Of a DNA stretch of 8,765 nucleotides, positions 1 to 7,139 are shown piece after piece. The position numbers and the translations under genes were made by a program. Source of the stretch: Bacteroidales bacterium UBA1733 (GTDB lineage: Bacteria; Bacteroidota; Bacteroidia; Bacteroidales; UBA3663); contig DCIF01000027.1 of NCBI GenBank assembly GCA_002315795.1, forward strand, positions 15,121-23,885, read 5' to 3'. The notes beneath the pieces were generated by a model, which had not been told where the DNA came from, made no database searches, and worked only from the letters and a program-made list of their open reading frames with translations. How positions within the stretch are numbered: the stretch's first letter is position 1; every line of letters begins with the position of its first letter.

Positions 1-505
1 AGTTGATGTCGTTGATGCGGATGTTGCTGCGCACGAGCAAGTCCTGGTAGTGAATGCGGCTCTTGGTAAGTGCAATGTCGCGGATCACTAGCGGAAAACC
101 GTGATGGTCTTCATCTAAGGCATTGTCTGAGTTGGAGAAACGCTGAAGGATGTCGGTGAAGTTGAAAACCGTATCACGCTGCTGTACCTTTACGTCGAGC
201 TGATTCAGCTGCAAAGTCTCAAGGTCGATGATGCCTGTAAGCAGATGCAACATCGAGAGATTGGTCTCTGCACTGGTCAGCTGGATGAATGGCTCAATAC
301 CATCCTGCTCGAAGACGGTGAGTCCTTCCATGCAGATAGCACCTGTAAAGATGTTGGCTCTGATATCGTTCACCAGAATTCTTCGACCCAGGATCTCCTG
401 ACCGTTATCGCAGATGTAACGTCGCACGATAGCTGGAGCAATGAAGGTAGTCAATACTCCTGATAAAAGTATGATGCCGAGGGTAATAGGTAGGGATTTT
501 TTCAT
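1..505 (-). CDS. AsmA/DUF748-like membrane-anchored protein (N-terminal part, runs off the left edge)
   Basis: Only the first 168 codons are in the window; the gene continues past position 1. The start is the ATG at 505-503, whose ATGA overlaps the TGA stop of the upstream ispD-type gene, so translation is probably coupled. Residues 1-7 (MKKSLPI) lead into a hydrophobic stretch at about 8-27, which fits an uncleaved inner-membrane anchor or signal segment. What follows fits the start of the AsmA/DUF748 group of large envelope proteins: short alternating hydrophobic strands, a phrase of the type 'VNDIRANIFTGAICMEGLTV', then 'LETLQLNQLDVKVQQRDTVF' and 'NFTDIL'. In that group, repeated beta-strand units follow a single N-terminal helix, and roles in envelope biogenesis or lipid transport have been proposed. 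The family call rests on pattern recognition of the N-terminus only. No catalytic residue is expected or seen. Confidence 0.6.
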   Translation of the reverse strand, partial: MKKSLPITLGIILLSGVLTTFIAPAIVRRYICDNGQEILGRRILVNDIRANIFTGAICMEGLTVFEQDGIEPFIQLTSAETNLSMLHLLTGIIDLETLQLNQLDVKVQQRDTVFNFTDILQRFSNSDNALDEDHHGFPLVIRDIALTKSRIHYQDLLVRSNIRINDIN

Positions 506-1209
506 TTTGACGAAAGAATCTTTTCTGCCAGAATCAGGTCTTCAGGATAGGTCACTTTGATGTTGGTTGTGTCTCCTTCAACCACATAGATCGGTTCTTC
601 TGGCATGTAACGGTGCACCACGCCACAATCGTCGGTCGTGATGAAATCGGGGTCGCTCAATCCTCTCTGATAAGCTTCTGCGATGGTGCTGAGACGGAAA
701 CACTGCGGGGTCTGAACGTTTCGTAACATAGCGCGCGGAGTAATGTGACAGATGTGTCCTTCAGCATTGACTTCCACGATGGTGTCTGTGCAAGGAATGG
801 CGACATCTACTGCCTTATACGTCTGGAGGGCTTCAACACAGTCTGAGATGATTCGAGATGAAACCAGAGGACGAACCGCATCATGAATCAAAAGATTCAA
901 CACCTCACTCTTCAATTCTAATTCCTCATTCTGTATGTAAATGCCAATCGCCGCGAGGCTGCTGTCATATCGCTCCTTTCCTCCTGGTACGATGTGTTTG
1001 ACCTTGGGATAAGGGGTCGCAATCTCGCTGATTCGATCAACATAATCGGCATGGGCAACGATCACAATCTCGTCAATCTGCGGATGATTGTGGAATGCTC
1101 TGATGCTATGTTCGAGGATGCTCTTGCCACTGACCATGATGAACTGTTTTGGCTCTGGACCGCCCATGCGTCTGCCACTGCCACCAGCTAAAAGTACTGC
1201 AATATTCAT
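502..1209 (-). CDS. ispD: 2-C-methyl-D-erythritol 4-phosphate cytidylyltransferase (IspD type)
   Basis: A 235-residue nucleotidyltransferase of the IspD/TarI family. IspD joins CTP to methylerythritol phosphate in the third step of the MEP isoprenoid pathway, in the cytoplasm. Visible motifs: the nucleotide-binding loop LAGGSGRRMGGPEPKQF (7-23, with R13 and K21 in the usual catalytic positions), GGKER (76-80), HDAVRP (109-114), TPQCF (167-171), TDD (192-194) and NIKVTYPEDL (216-225). Length is normal for the family. The frame is open to a TTG at 1224, but I chose the ATG at 1209 because it puts the first beta strand (MNIAVLLAGG) at the N-terminus, as in homologues. The gene is divergent from dxr and overlaps the next minus-strand gene by ATGA. 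The alternative is a TarI-like ribitol-5-phosphate cytidylyltransferase, since 'GGKERYDSS' and 'VDVAIPCTDTIVEV' are not clean IspD signatures. Proximity to dxr favours IspD. Confidence 0.78.
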   Translation of the reverse strand: MNIAVLLAGGSGRRMGGPEPKQFIMVSGKSILEHSIRAFHNHPQIDEIVIVAHADYVDRISEIATPYPKVKHIVPGGKERYDSSLAAIGIYIQNEELELKSEVLNLLIHDAVRPLVSSRIISDCVEALQTYKAVDVAIPCTDTIVEVNAEGHICHITPRAMLRNVQTPQCFRLSTIAEAYQRGLSDPDFITTDDCGVVHRYMPEEPIYVVEGDTTNIKVTYPEDLILAEKILSSK

Positions 1210-1234
1210 AATTCTGATTGTCAAAAATAGTGCA

Positions 1235-1293
1235 ACTGTTTCATTTCAGTGCGCAAAGTTAACCATTTTTTGCAGATTTCTAAATGAAACAGT
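1235..1293. repeat. 12-bp perfect inverted repeat in the ispD/dxr divergent region
   Basis: ACTGTTTCATTT at 1235-1246 is the exact reverse complement of AAATGAAACAGT at 1282-1293, with 35 bases between the arms. The right arm overlaps the -33 element of the candidate ispD promoter by three bases (1282-1284). The left arm covers the expected start region of that transcript. The arms bracket the promoter core, which suggests paired operator half-sites or a DNA loop. The spacer is too long and unpaired for a typical terminator hairpin. Function is inferred from position only. Confidence 0.6.
1254..1284 (-). promoter_or_regulatory. Candidate Bacteroidota-type promoter for the ispD-AsmA-like pair
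   Basis: On the minus strand TAACTTTG (1261-1254) matches the -7 consensus TAnnTTTG perfectly. Nineteen bases upstream lies TTTA (1284-1281), which matches the -33 TTTG in three of four bases, with spacing normal for these bacteria. Transcription would start near 1247, leaving a leader of roughly 35-40 bases before the ATG at 1209. A second perfect -7 match, TATTTTTG (1229-1222), has a TTTG 24 bases upstream. That spacing is too long, and the site would leave almost no leader, so I rank it second. This is a motif match without expression data. Confidence 0.5.
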
Positions 1294-1356
1294 GAGAAAA
1301 TCTATAGATAGAACTACTTTTATTACATAAAACATCGAAATATGAGAAAAAATGAG

Positions 1357-1364
1357 TATATTTG
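1357..1364 (+). promoter_or_regulatory. dxr: Candidate -7 promoter element for dxr
   Basis: TATATTTG matches the Bacteroidota -7 consensus TAnnTTTG exactly and lies 59 bases before the dxr ATG, so a transcript would carry a leader of about 50 bases. No TTTG-like -33 box is visible at the expected spacing; the bases at 1332-1337 read acatcg. The call therefore rests on the -7 element and its position at the head of a five-gene plus-strand run. Confidence 0.42.
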
Positions 1365-1397
1365 CGCCATTATTATGGGAGGGGTGAATTGCGCCCT

Positions 1398-1410
1398 TAT
1401 CCGTCGGATA
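1398..1410. promoter_or_regulatory. Short palindrome in the dxr leader (TATCCG-T-CGGATA)
   Basis: Two 6-bp arms are perfectly inverted around a single central base at 1404, ending 13 bases before the dxr start codon. A one-base loop cannot form a stable RNA hairpin of full length, so if functional it is more likely a small protein-binding site or a structure near the ribosome landing zone. It may be a chance match. Confidence 0.3.
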
Positions 1411-1423
1411 CAAGAAATCATCT

Positions 1424-2644
1424 ATGAGAACTATAGCAATCTTAGGAAGTACAGGAAGCATTGGTAAGCAGACACTCGAGGTCTGTGCTGAGCATCCTGA
1501 CCTCTTTTCAGTATATGCCATCACCGCTCACCGTTCGGCCGACTTGCTGATAGAGCAGGCTCGCCAGTTCAAGCCAGAGGTGGTGGTGATTGTCGATGAG
1601 AATTACTATGACAAAGTCAAGGACGCACTGGCCGATCTGCCTATCAAGGTATGGACAGGTTCAGAGAGCCTCTGCCAGGTAGTTACAGCCGGACCTATAG
1701 ACGTGGTGGTCACTGCGATGGTGGGTTTTGCAGGTCTTGAGCCTACGGTTGCAGCTATCAAAGCGCAGAAGGCTTTGGCATTGGCCAACAAGGAGACGCT
1801 CGTGGTGGCCGGACAGTTGATCAATGGCCTCTGTCGCGAATATCAGGTACCTATCCTGCCTGTTGACTCTGAGCACTCTGCAATCTTCCAGTGTCTGCAA
1901 GGTGAAAGCATTGCACGTGGATGTTTCCCTTGGATCGAGAATTCGGACAAGCCAGACATGCCACACTACCTCGATAATCCGATTGATAAGCTGATCATTA
2001 CCGCTAGTGGCGGACCTTTCCGCACGTTTACGATGGATCAGATGGTCGATGTTACGGCTGCTCAGGCGCTTAAGCATCCAAATTGGGACATGGGAGCGAA
2101 GATTACCATCGACTCTGCTTCGATGATGAACAAGGGTTTTGAGGTTATTGAAGCCAAATGGCTCTTCGGTATGACAGCAGAGCAGATTGAGGTGGCTGTT
2201 CATCCTCAGAGTATCATCCATTCGATGGTTCAATTCAGCGATGGAGCTATCAAGGCGCAGCTGGGTCAGCCTGATATGAAGGTGCCTATTGCTTATGCGC
2301 TGAGCTATCCAGACCGCATGCCTAGTCAGATCAATGGCAAACTACGCATTGAGGATTATGCGCATCTGACCTTTGAGCGTCCGGATATGGAGCGATTTCC
2401 TAACCTTCGACTGGCATTTGAGGCGATGGCGAAAGGTGGCGACCGCACCTGTGTGCTCAATGCAGCGAATGAGGTCACCAACGAGGCTTTCCGCCGTGGT
2501 CAGTGCAAGTTCCTGCAGATGGCAGAGATCAACGAAAAGACGCTTGAACTCATGCCATTCGTAGCAGAGCCTTCATTAGAAGATTATTTCGCTATTGATG
2601 CAGAGGCAAGACGCATTGCTTTGCAAATATTAAATAGTAAGTAG
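1424..2644 (+). CDS. dxr: 1-deoxy-D-xylulose 5-phosphate reductoisomerase
   Basis: Dxr rearranges and reduces 1-deoxy-D-xylulose 5-phosphate to 2-C-methyl-D-erythritol 4-phosphate with NADPH and a divalent metal, the first committed step of the MEP pathway. It acts as a soluble cytoplasmic dimer and is the fosmidomycin target. The 406-residue protein opens with the NADPH-binding loop ILGSTGSIG (6-14). LANKETLV lies at 120-127. Metal ligands are D148 and E150 in PVDSEHS, and E240 in MNKGFE, with K237 beside it. The substrate loop SGGPF is at 195-199 and HPNW (H218) follows. NAANE (346-350) belongs to the C-terminal part. A stretch of about 20 residues before IITASGGPF (165-190) is longer than in the E. 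coli enzyme as I remember it. The ATG at 1424 gives the expected N-terminus. It heads a plus-strand run and is followed 30 bp later by rseP, a common pairing in Bacteroidales. Confidence 0.97.
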   Translation: MRTIAILGSTGSIGKQTLEVCAEHPDLFSVYAITAHRSADLLIEQARQFKPEVVVIVDENYYDKVKDALADLPIKVWTGSESLCQVVTAGPIDVVVTAMVGFAGLEPTVAAIKAQKALALANKETLVVAGQLINGLCREYQVPILPVDSEHSAIFQCLQGESIARGCFPWIENSDKPDMPHYLDNPIDKLIITASGGPFRTFTMDQMVDVTAAQALKHPNWDMGAKITIDSASMMNKGFEVIEAKWLFGMTAEQIEVAVHPQSIIHSMVQFSDGAIKAQLGQPDMKVPIAYALSYPDRMPSQINGKLRIEDYAHLTFERPDMERFPNLRLAFEAMAKGGDRTCVLNAANEVTNEAFRRGQCKFLQMAEINEKTLELMPFVAEPSLEDYFAIDAEARRIALQILNSK

Positions 2645-2674
2645 TTGTTTACAATTTATCATTTAGAATAGAAA

Positions 2675-4036
2675 TTGGAAGTATTTTTGTTTAAGGCCCT
2701 TCAGCTGATCCTTGCACTGAGCATCCTGGTCTTCGTGCATGAATTGGGTCACTTCATGTGGGCTCGCATATTCAAGGTTGGGGTTGAGAAGTTCTATATG
2801 TTCTTTGACACACCTCAGTTTGCCCTCCTGCGTTGGAACAAGGAAGGCCTCTTCATCTGTAATCTCAAGGTCAGCACCAAGGCTAATCCGAGTGAGACAG
2901 AATACGGTATTGGCTGGATTCCTCTAGGTGGCTATTGTGCCATTTCTGGTATGGTCGATGAGACACATTCTGCCGATGATATCAAGGATATGGAGGGTGA
3001 TAACCTTTTCGTCAAAAAAGGTAAGTTCGCCCAGTTTATGATTATGGTTGGTGGCGTAGTCAACAACCTCATCACCGCAGTACTGATCTATATCTGCATG
3101 TGCTGGTATTGGGGTAAGGACATTGTCGAACTCCAGAATCTGCCATACGGTCTGACCTATAGCGAATATGCACATAGTCTTGGATTTGAAGAAGGCGATG
3201 AACTTCTTCTCGTCGATGGAAAGACGGTAGATCTGGGTACTTTGCACTCGCGACTGCTGCTGGCCAACGATGTCACGGTGAAGCGTAATGGTGCAGAGTG
3301 TGTCATTGCTTTGCCAGATACGATGGGTCAGGTCTTCTTGCGTGAACCTCTCCAGCTGGAGCTTTTTGCTACGCCATTACTGCCTTTCGTCATCGATTCT
3401 GTAGCCGCAGCAAGTCCTGCAGAAAAAGCCGGCCTTATGGCTGGAGACTCACTGGCTTTGCCATCGCACACCATGGCGCTTCTGCTGCAGGAGAATGCAG
3501 GTAAGACCCTCGATGTGGATTTCTATCGCGCAGATTCTCTGATGCATGCCTCTGTGACTCTGACCGAAGACGGCAAGTTAGGGGTCTTCAAGCGTAACTT
3601 TATGGCTCATTGCTCTACCCACATCGAATATTCGTTCCTCGAATCTATTCCTGCAGGTATTCAGCGTGGCTGGACGATGCTCTATAACTATGTGCGTCAG
3701 TTCAAACTTGTCTTCACCAAGGAAGGTGCACAGTCGCTTGGCGGCTTTGGTACCATGGGATCAATCTTCCCTGAGACCTGGCAGTGGATCACCTTCTGGT
3801 CTATGACAGCCTTCTTCTCAGTGGCATTGGCCTTCATGAACATCCTGCCAATACCTGGTCTGGATGGCGGACATATCTTTATCCTGCTTATTGAAGCGAT
3901 CATCCGTCGACCTATCAGTGACAAGGCCAAGGAACGTGCACAATATGTAGGTATGGCTATCATCATTGCACTGATGGTCTATGTCAATGCCAATGATATC
4001 TGGAAATTTATCATTGCTCCTTTGTTAGGACAGTAA
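2675..4036 (+). CDS. rseP: RseP-family site-2 intramembrane zinc metalloprotease
   Basis: A 453-residue polytopic inner-membrane protease of the M50/S2P family that cleaves transmembrane substrates; in E. coli RseP cuts the anti-sigma factor RseA and remnant signal peptides. The zinc motif HELGH is at residues 22-26 in the first membrane helix. YGIGWIPLGGYCAISG (77-92) is the conserved membrane-associated beta loop, and GGVVNN (126-131) opens the second helix. Two PDZ-like regions lie at roughly 155-215 and 235-305. The third zinc ligand is D397 in NILPIPGLDGGH (389-400). A final membrane helix spans about 425-448. The start is a TTG at 2675. An in-frame TAG lies at 2669-2671 and no ATG precedes the HELGH helix. 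Translation from TTG gives MEVFLFKALQL, which matches the N-terminus of Bacteroides homologues as I remember them. The natural substrate in this organism cannot be read from the window. Confidence 0.94.
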   Translation: MEVFLFKALQLILALSILVFVHELGHFMWARIFKVGVEKFYMFFDTPQFALLRWNKEGLFICNLKVSTKANPSETEYGIGWIPLGGYCAISGMVDETHSADDIKDMEGDNLFVKKGKFAQFMIMVGGVVNNLITAVLIYICMCWYWGKDIVELQNLPYGLTYSEYAHSLGFEEGDELLLVDGKTVDLGTLHSRLLLANDVTVKRNGAECVIALPDTMGQVFLREPLQLELFATPLLPFVIDSVAAASPAEKAGLMAGDSLALPSHTMALLLQENAGKTLDVDFYRADSLMHASVTLTEDGKLGVFKRNFMAHCSTHIEYSFLESIPAGIQRGWTMLYNYVRQFKLVFTKEGAQSLGGFGTMGSIFPETWQWITFWSMTAFFSVALAFMNILPIPGLDGGHIFILLIEAIIRRPISDKAKERAQYVGMAIIIALMVYVNANDIWKFIIAPLLGQ

Positions 4037-4052
4037 AATGAAAAATTGAATT

Positions 4053-5345
4053 ATGACCAACATCATACTAAAACCTCGCAAGGAAGAGTCGCTCCTTCGC
4101 TTTCATCCTTGGGTCTTCTCTGGAGCCATCGACAAGATGATCGATGAAGAGACAGGGGAGGACTGTCAGCCAGAAGAAGGCGACTGGGTACGCGTGCTGA
4201 GCCAGAAAGATCAGTTCCTGGCATTGGGTCAGTACCAGATAGGGTCGATAGCTGTACGTATCTTTTCATTCGATGAGGAGGAATTTGATGATGACTTCTT
4301 CTTGCGTCGCTTGCAGTCGGCTTACGAGCTCCGTTGCTCATTAGGACTGATTCGTGAGGATAATAATGCTTATCGTCTCGTGCATGGCGAGGGCGATGGT
4401 CTGCCAGGTCTTATCATTGATGTCTATGCGCATACGGCCGTCATGCAGGCACATACACAGGGTATTCACTTCATCCGAGAGGCTCTGGCTGAAGATCTGA
4501 TACGTGTGGCTGGTGCTGAGATTCGCAATGTTTACTATAAGTCGGAGACGACGCTTTCTTATAAGACAGAGGCACGTCAGGAGGCTGCTGCAGAGGGGGA
4601 GAGTGTCAATGGCTACCTGATCATTGATGGAAAACCCGTTGGTTCTGCCGCCGAAGGTAAAGCTCTGGAAGCCTCGATCAGCGATGTGGCACTGGAAAAC
4701 GGATTGAAGTTTCACGTCGATTGGCTCAAAGGCCAAAAGACCGGCTTTTTCGTAGATCAGCGTGAGAACCGTGCTCTCGTACAGAAATATTCTGAAGGTC
4801 GCAAGGTGCTCAATATGTTCTGTTACACGGGAGGTTTCTCATTCTATGCGATGCGTAGCAAGGCTGAACTTGTACATTCGGTCGATGTTTCTAAGCAGGC
4901 CATCTCTTTCACTAATGCGAATGTAGATCTGAACTTCCCAGACGATCCTCGCCATCAGGCCTTTGCAGCAGATGCTTTTGACTTTCTTGACGATCCTGCT
5001 CGCTTCGGAGCTCAGCTCCCTGAAGGTGAGTTCTACGATCTGATCATCCTCGATCCTCCTGCTTTCGCCAAGCATAAGAAAGTGCTTCGCAATGCGCTTC
5101 GCGGTTATCAGAAGCTCAATGCCAAAGCGCTTGAGAAGATCAAGCCAGGGGGTATCCTCTTCACTTTCAGTTGCTCACAGGTAGTCACGAAAGATGATTT
5201 CCGCTGCGCTGTCTTTTCTGCTGCTGCACAGACCGGTCGACGTGTGCGCATCCTTCATCAACTGCATCAACCAGCCGACCACCCTATTAACATCTACCAT
5301 CCTGAAGGCGAATACCTGAAGGGCCTGGTTCTGTACGTCGAATAA
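4053..5345 (+). CDS. rlmI: RlmI-like class I SAM-dependent 23S rRNA (cytosine-C5) methyltransferase
   Basis: The protein has an N-terminal PUA-type RNA-binding region (about 1-75, with HPWVFSGAI at 18-26), a linker containing VHGEGDGLPGLIIDVY (110-125), and a Rossmann methyltransferase domain (about 215-430). In that domain are FVDQREN (233-239), the SAM-binding NMFCYTGGFS (254-263), the substrate motif DPPAFAK (334-340) and FSCS (372-375), whose C374 is the predicted catalytic cysteine. In E. coli the family member methylates C1962 of 23S rRNA, and the conserved motifs suggest the same reaction here. At 430 residues it is longer than the roughly 396 of E. coli RlmI. Much of the difference appears to lie at about 172-210, an alanine- and glycine-rich segment. 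It starts 16 bp after rseP and ends 10 bp before the next gene. Confidence 0.9.
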   Translation: MTNIILKPRKEESLLRFHPWVFSGAIDKMIDEETGEDCQPEEGDWVRVLSQKDQFLALGQYQIGSIAVRIFSFDEEEFDDDFFLRRLQSAYELRCSLGLIREDNNAYRLVHGEGDGLPGLIIDVYAHTAVMQAHTQGIHFIREALAEDLIRVAGAEIRNVYYKSETTLSYKTEARQEAAAEGESVNGYLIIDGKPVGSAAEGKALEASISDVALENGLKFHVDWLKGQKTGFFVDQRENRALVQKYSEGRKVLNMFCYTGGFSFYAMRSKAELVHSVDVSKQAISFTNANVDLNFPDDPRHQAFAADAFDFLDDPARFGAQLPEGEFYDLIILDPPAFAKHKKVLRNALRGYQKLNAKALEKIKPGGILFTFSCSQVVTKDDFRCAVFSAAAQTGRRVRILHQLHQPADHPINIYHPEGEYLKGLVLYVE

Positions 5346-5355
5346 CCTATATATT

Positions 5356-7137
5356 ATGCGAAAGCCTATTAACCTTTTACTGTTTGGTGTCTGTCTTCTG
5401 TTGGCTTCCTGTCAGCAGAGCGATCAGTCTGCATCGAATGAAGTTGACCTGATTTACACCACTGATGTGCATGGCAAATTTCTGCCATACGATTTCTTGC
5501 GTCAGCGTCCTGACACCATTGGTCTTGCCAACATCTATTCCTTCGTTGATCAGACGCGTGAAAAGAACCCTAATGGTACCTTGCTGATTGACGGTGGAGA
5601 CCTCACTGAGGGTACCCCTGCCATGTATTACTATAACTATGAGGCCAAGCGTGAGCCGCATCTGGCTTCGCGTATGGCCAACTTCATGCAATATGATGTC
5701 CTATGTGTGGGTAATCACGATCTGGAAGGAGGTGAGAGTGTCTATCGTGACCACCTGATGCGTGAGTTCCAGATGCCATGGCTGGCGGCTAATGCCCTTA
5801 ATAATAAGACTGATGATCCTTTCTTTCAGCCTTATTGCGTGCTTGAGAGGAAAGGTTATCGCATAGCTGTTCTGGGCCTTATCTCAACCGAGACAGACAA
5901 CTGGATGTCGCAGACAGCACTTCCAAATATCCGCTTTATCAGCATGAAGGAGTCGGCCGAACAGTGGATTCCTATCATAGAGGAGCGAGAGAACCCTGAT
6001 ATGATCATCGGTCTTTTCCATGCCGGTCATGAGGAAGTTGATTATGTCAACGCTGCTGGTGATACAGTCAAGGATGGCGCACTGCGTGTCATTAAGGAAG
6101 TTCGTGGTTTTGATGTTGCGCTCATTGCACATGATCATCTTCAGGAAGATTCTATCTTCGTCAACAATTTTGGCGACTCTGTGTGTGTGTTGCAGCCACT
6201 GCCTCATGCAGAGGAGTTTGCCTCACTCAAGATCCTGTTCGGTAAGGAGCGTAAGGCGAACAATCATCTGAAGGCCAGCTATAGTCCGAAGCTCACTCAG
6301 ACCAGTAAGTATCCTTCCAGCCAGAAGTATCTGGACCAGGTCATTGGCTTTAAGGAGCGCGTAGATCAGTTCCTCGATCGTCCTGTCGGTAATATTAACG
6401 AGAAGCTTGATGCTGGTGCCAGTCTCGTAGGTCCGTCGTCGCTTATTAACCTGATTCATGAAGTACAGTTCTTTATCACAGGTGCTGATATCTCGTTTGT
6501 GAGCTGTCTTTCCAATTTCAACGATATTCTGCCAGGAGCACTTACGATGCGTCAGCTCTTCTCGATCTATAAATACGAGAATCAGGTGCATAAGATGTGG
6601 ATGTATGGTTATGAAGTGAAGCAGTTCCTTGAGTATGGCTATGGTCGCCAGTTCAACCAGATGAAATCTGATAAAGATCATCTGTTAGCATTCAAGTACG
6701 ATGCAAATGGCGAGATCCAGATGGGACGATTTGGTCCGGAACTGGTCACTCCGCAGTATAATTATACTCAAGCCGCTGGTCTTTACTATCTGGTTGATGT
6801 CACTAAACCCGTAGGTGAACGTGTAAATATTACTACCATGGCCGATGGCCGTATCTTCGATCCTAACCAGAAGTATTTCGTGGCTCTTAGTTCGCATCAG
6901 GCATCAGGTGGTGGAGGTTTCTTGCCTTATGGTTTAGGCTGGGATAGCGATGAATGTGTTTATCATACGGTAACTGAGTCGGTTAAGGATATGCGTAGCT
7001 ATATCAGTGAATTTGTCTATCGTGCAGACATCGGTAAGAAACAGTCGCTTGGTACTTGGCGTGTGCAGCCCTATGAGTGGTGGCAGAAAGCAAGCAGACG
7101 CGATGTTGAACTCTTATTACCTTATCTCATCAGATAA
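5356..7137 (+). CDS. Lipoprotein metallophosphatase/nucleotidase, CpdB-like (5'-nucleotidase superfamily)
   Basis: A 593-residue exported lipoprotein: basic residues, a hydrophobic stretch (7-15), and the lipobox LASC with C19 as the lipidated cysteine. The N-terminal calcineurin-like domain (about 30-290) has its metal-binding set: DVH (D37, H39), GGD (80-82), GNHD (119-122), FHAGH (221-225) and AHDH (258-261), where A258 replaces the usual glycine. The C-terminal 5'-nucleotidase domain (about 340-590) has LFSIYKYENQVHKM (401-414), GYEVKQFLEYGYG (418-430) and SGGGGFLPY (517-525). This order resembles CpdB-type 2',3'-cyclic phosphodiesterase/3'-nucleotidases more than UshA. The NxGGIR motif of classical 5'-nucleotidases is absent; SCLSNFND (383-390) stands near its place. 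Likely role: extracytoplasmic hydrolysis of nucleotides or related phosphate esters to recover phosphate and nucleosides. Exact substrate is unknown, so no gene symbol is given. It lies 10 bp after rlmI and 2 bp before folA. Confidence 0.88.
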   Translation: MRKPINLLLFGVCLLLASCQQSDQSASNEVDLIYTTDVHGKFLPYDFLRQRPDTIGLANIYSFVDQTREKNPNGTLLIDGGDLTEGTPAMYYYNYEAKREPHLASRMANFMQYDVLCVGNHDLEGGESVYRDHLMREFQMPWLAANALNNKTDDPFFQPYCVLERKGYRIAVLGLISTETDNWMSQTALPNIRFISMKESAEQWIPIIEERENPDMIIGLFHAGHEEVDYVNAAGDTVKDGALRVIKEVRGFDVALIAHDHLQEDSIFVNNFGDSVCVLQPLPHAEEFASLKILFGKERKANNHLKASYSPKLTQTSKYPSSQKYLDQVIGFKERVDQFLDRPVGNINEKLDAGASLVGPSSLINLIHEVQFFITGADISFVSCLSNFNDILPGALTMRQLFSIYKYENQVHKMWMYGYEVKQFLEYGYGRQFNQMKSDKDHLLAFKYDANGEIQMGRFGPELVTPQYNYTQAAGLYYLVDVTKPVGERVNITTMADGRIFDPNQKYFVALSSHQASGGGGFLPYGLGWDSDECVYHTVTESVKDMRSYISEFVYRADIGKKQSLGTWRVQPYEWWQKASRRDVELLLPYLIR

Positions 7138-7139
7138 TC

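Noticed and set aside
1222..1229. Second perfect -7 match (TATTTTTG) on the ispD strand.
   Set aside because: The nearest TTTG is 24 bases upstream, too far for the usual spacing, and it would leave only a few leader bases before the ATG.
1300..1309. 10-bp palindrome ATCTATAGAT between ispD and dxr.
   Set aside because: AT-rich palindromes of this size are common by chance, and it does not align with a promoter element or with the longer inverted repeat.
1342..1467. A 41-codon plus-strand open frame in the dxr leader, overlapping the start of dxr, with an internal ATG at 1375.
   Set aside because: It has no family resemblance, its first ATG lies upstream of the likely transcript start, and its second half is a shifted reading of the dxr start. 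Best explained as chance.
1661..2233. Long minus-strand open frame inside dxr (190 codons).
   Set aside because: It lies wholly opposite a strongly conserved gene, shows no recognisable family, and has the composition of a shadow frame.
4038..4049. Three-codon mini frame (ATG AAA AAT TGA) between rseP and the rlmI-like gene.
   Set aside because: Such short frames are expected by chance in A-rich gaps, and nothing shows that it is translated.
6181..6190. Short GT repeat within the lipoprotein gene, a possible slippage tract.
   Set aside because: Only five units, inside an intact frame encoding ordinary residues. No frame change is seen.
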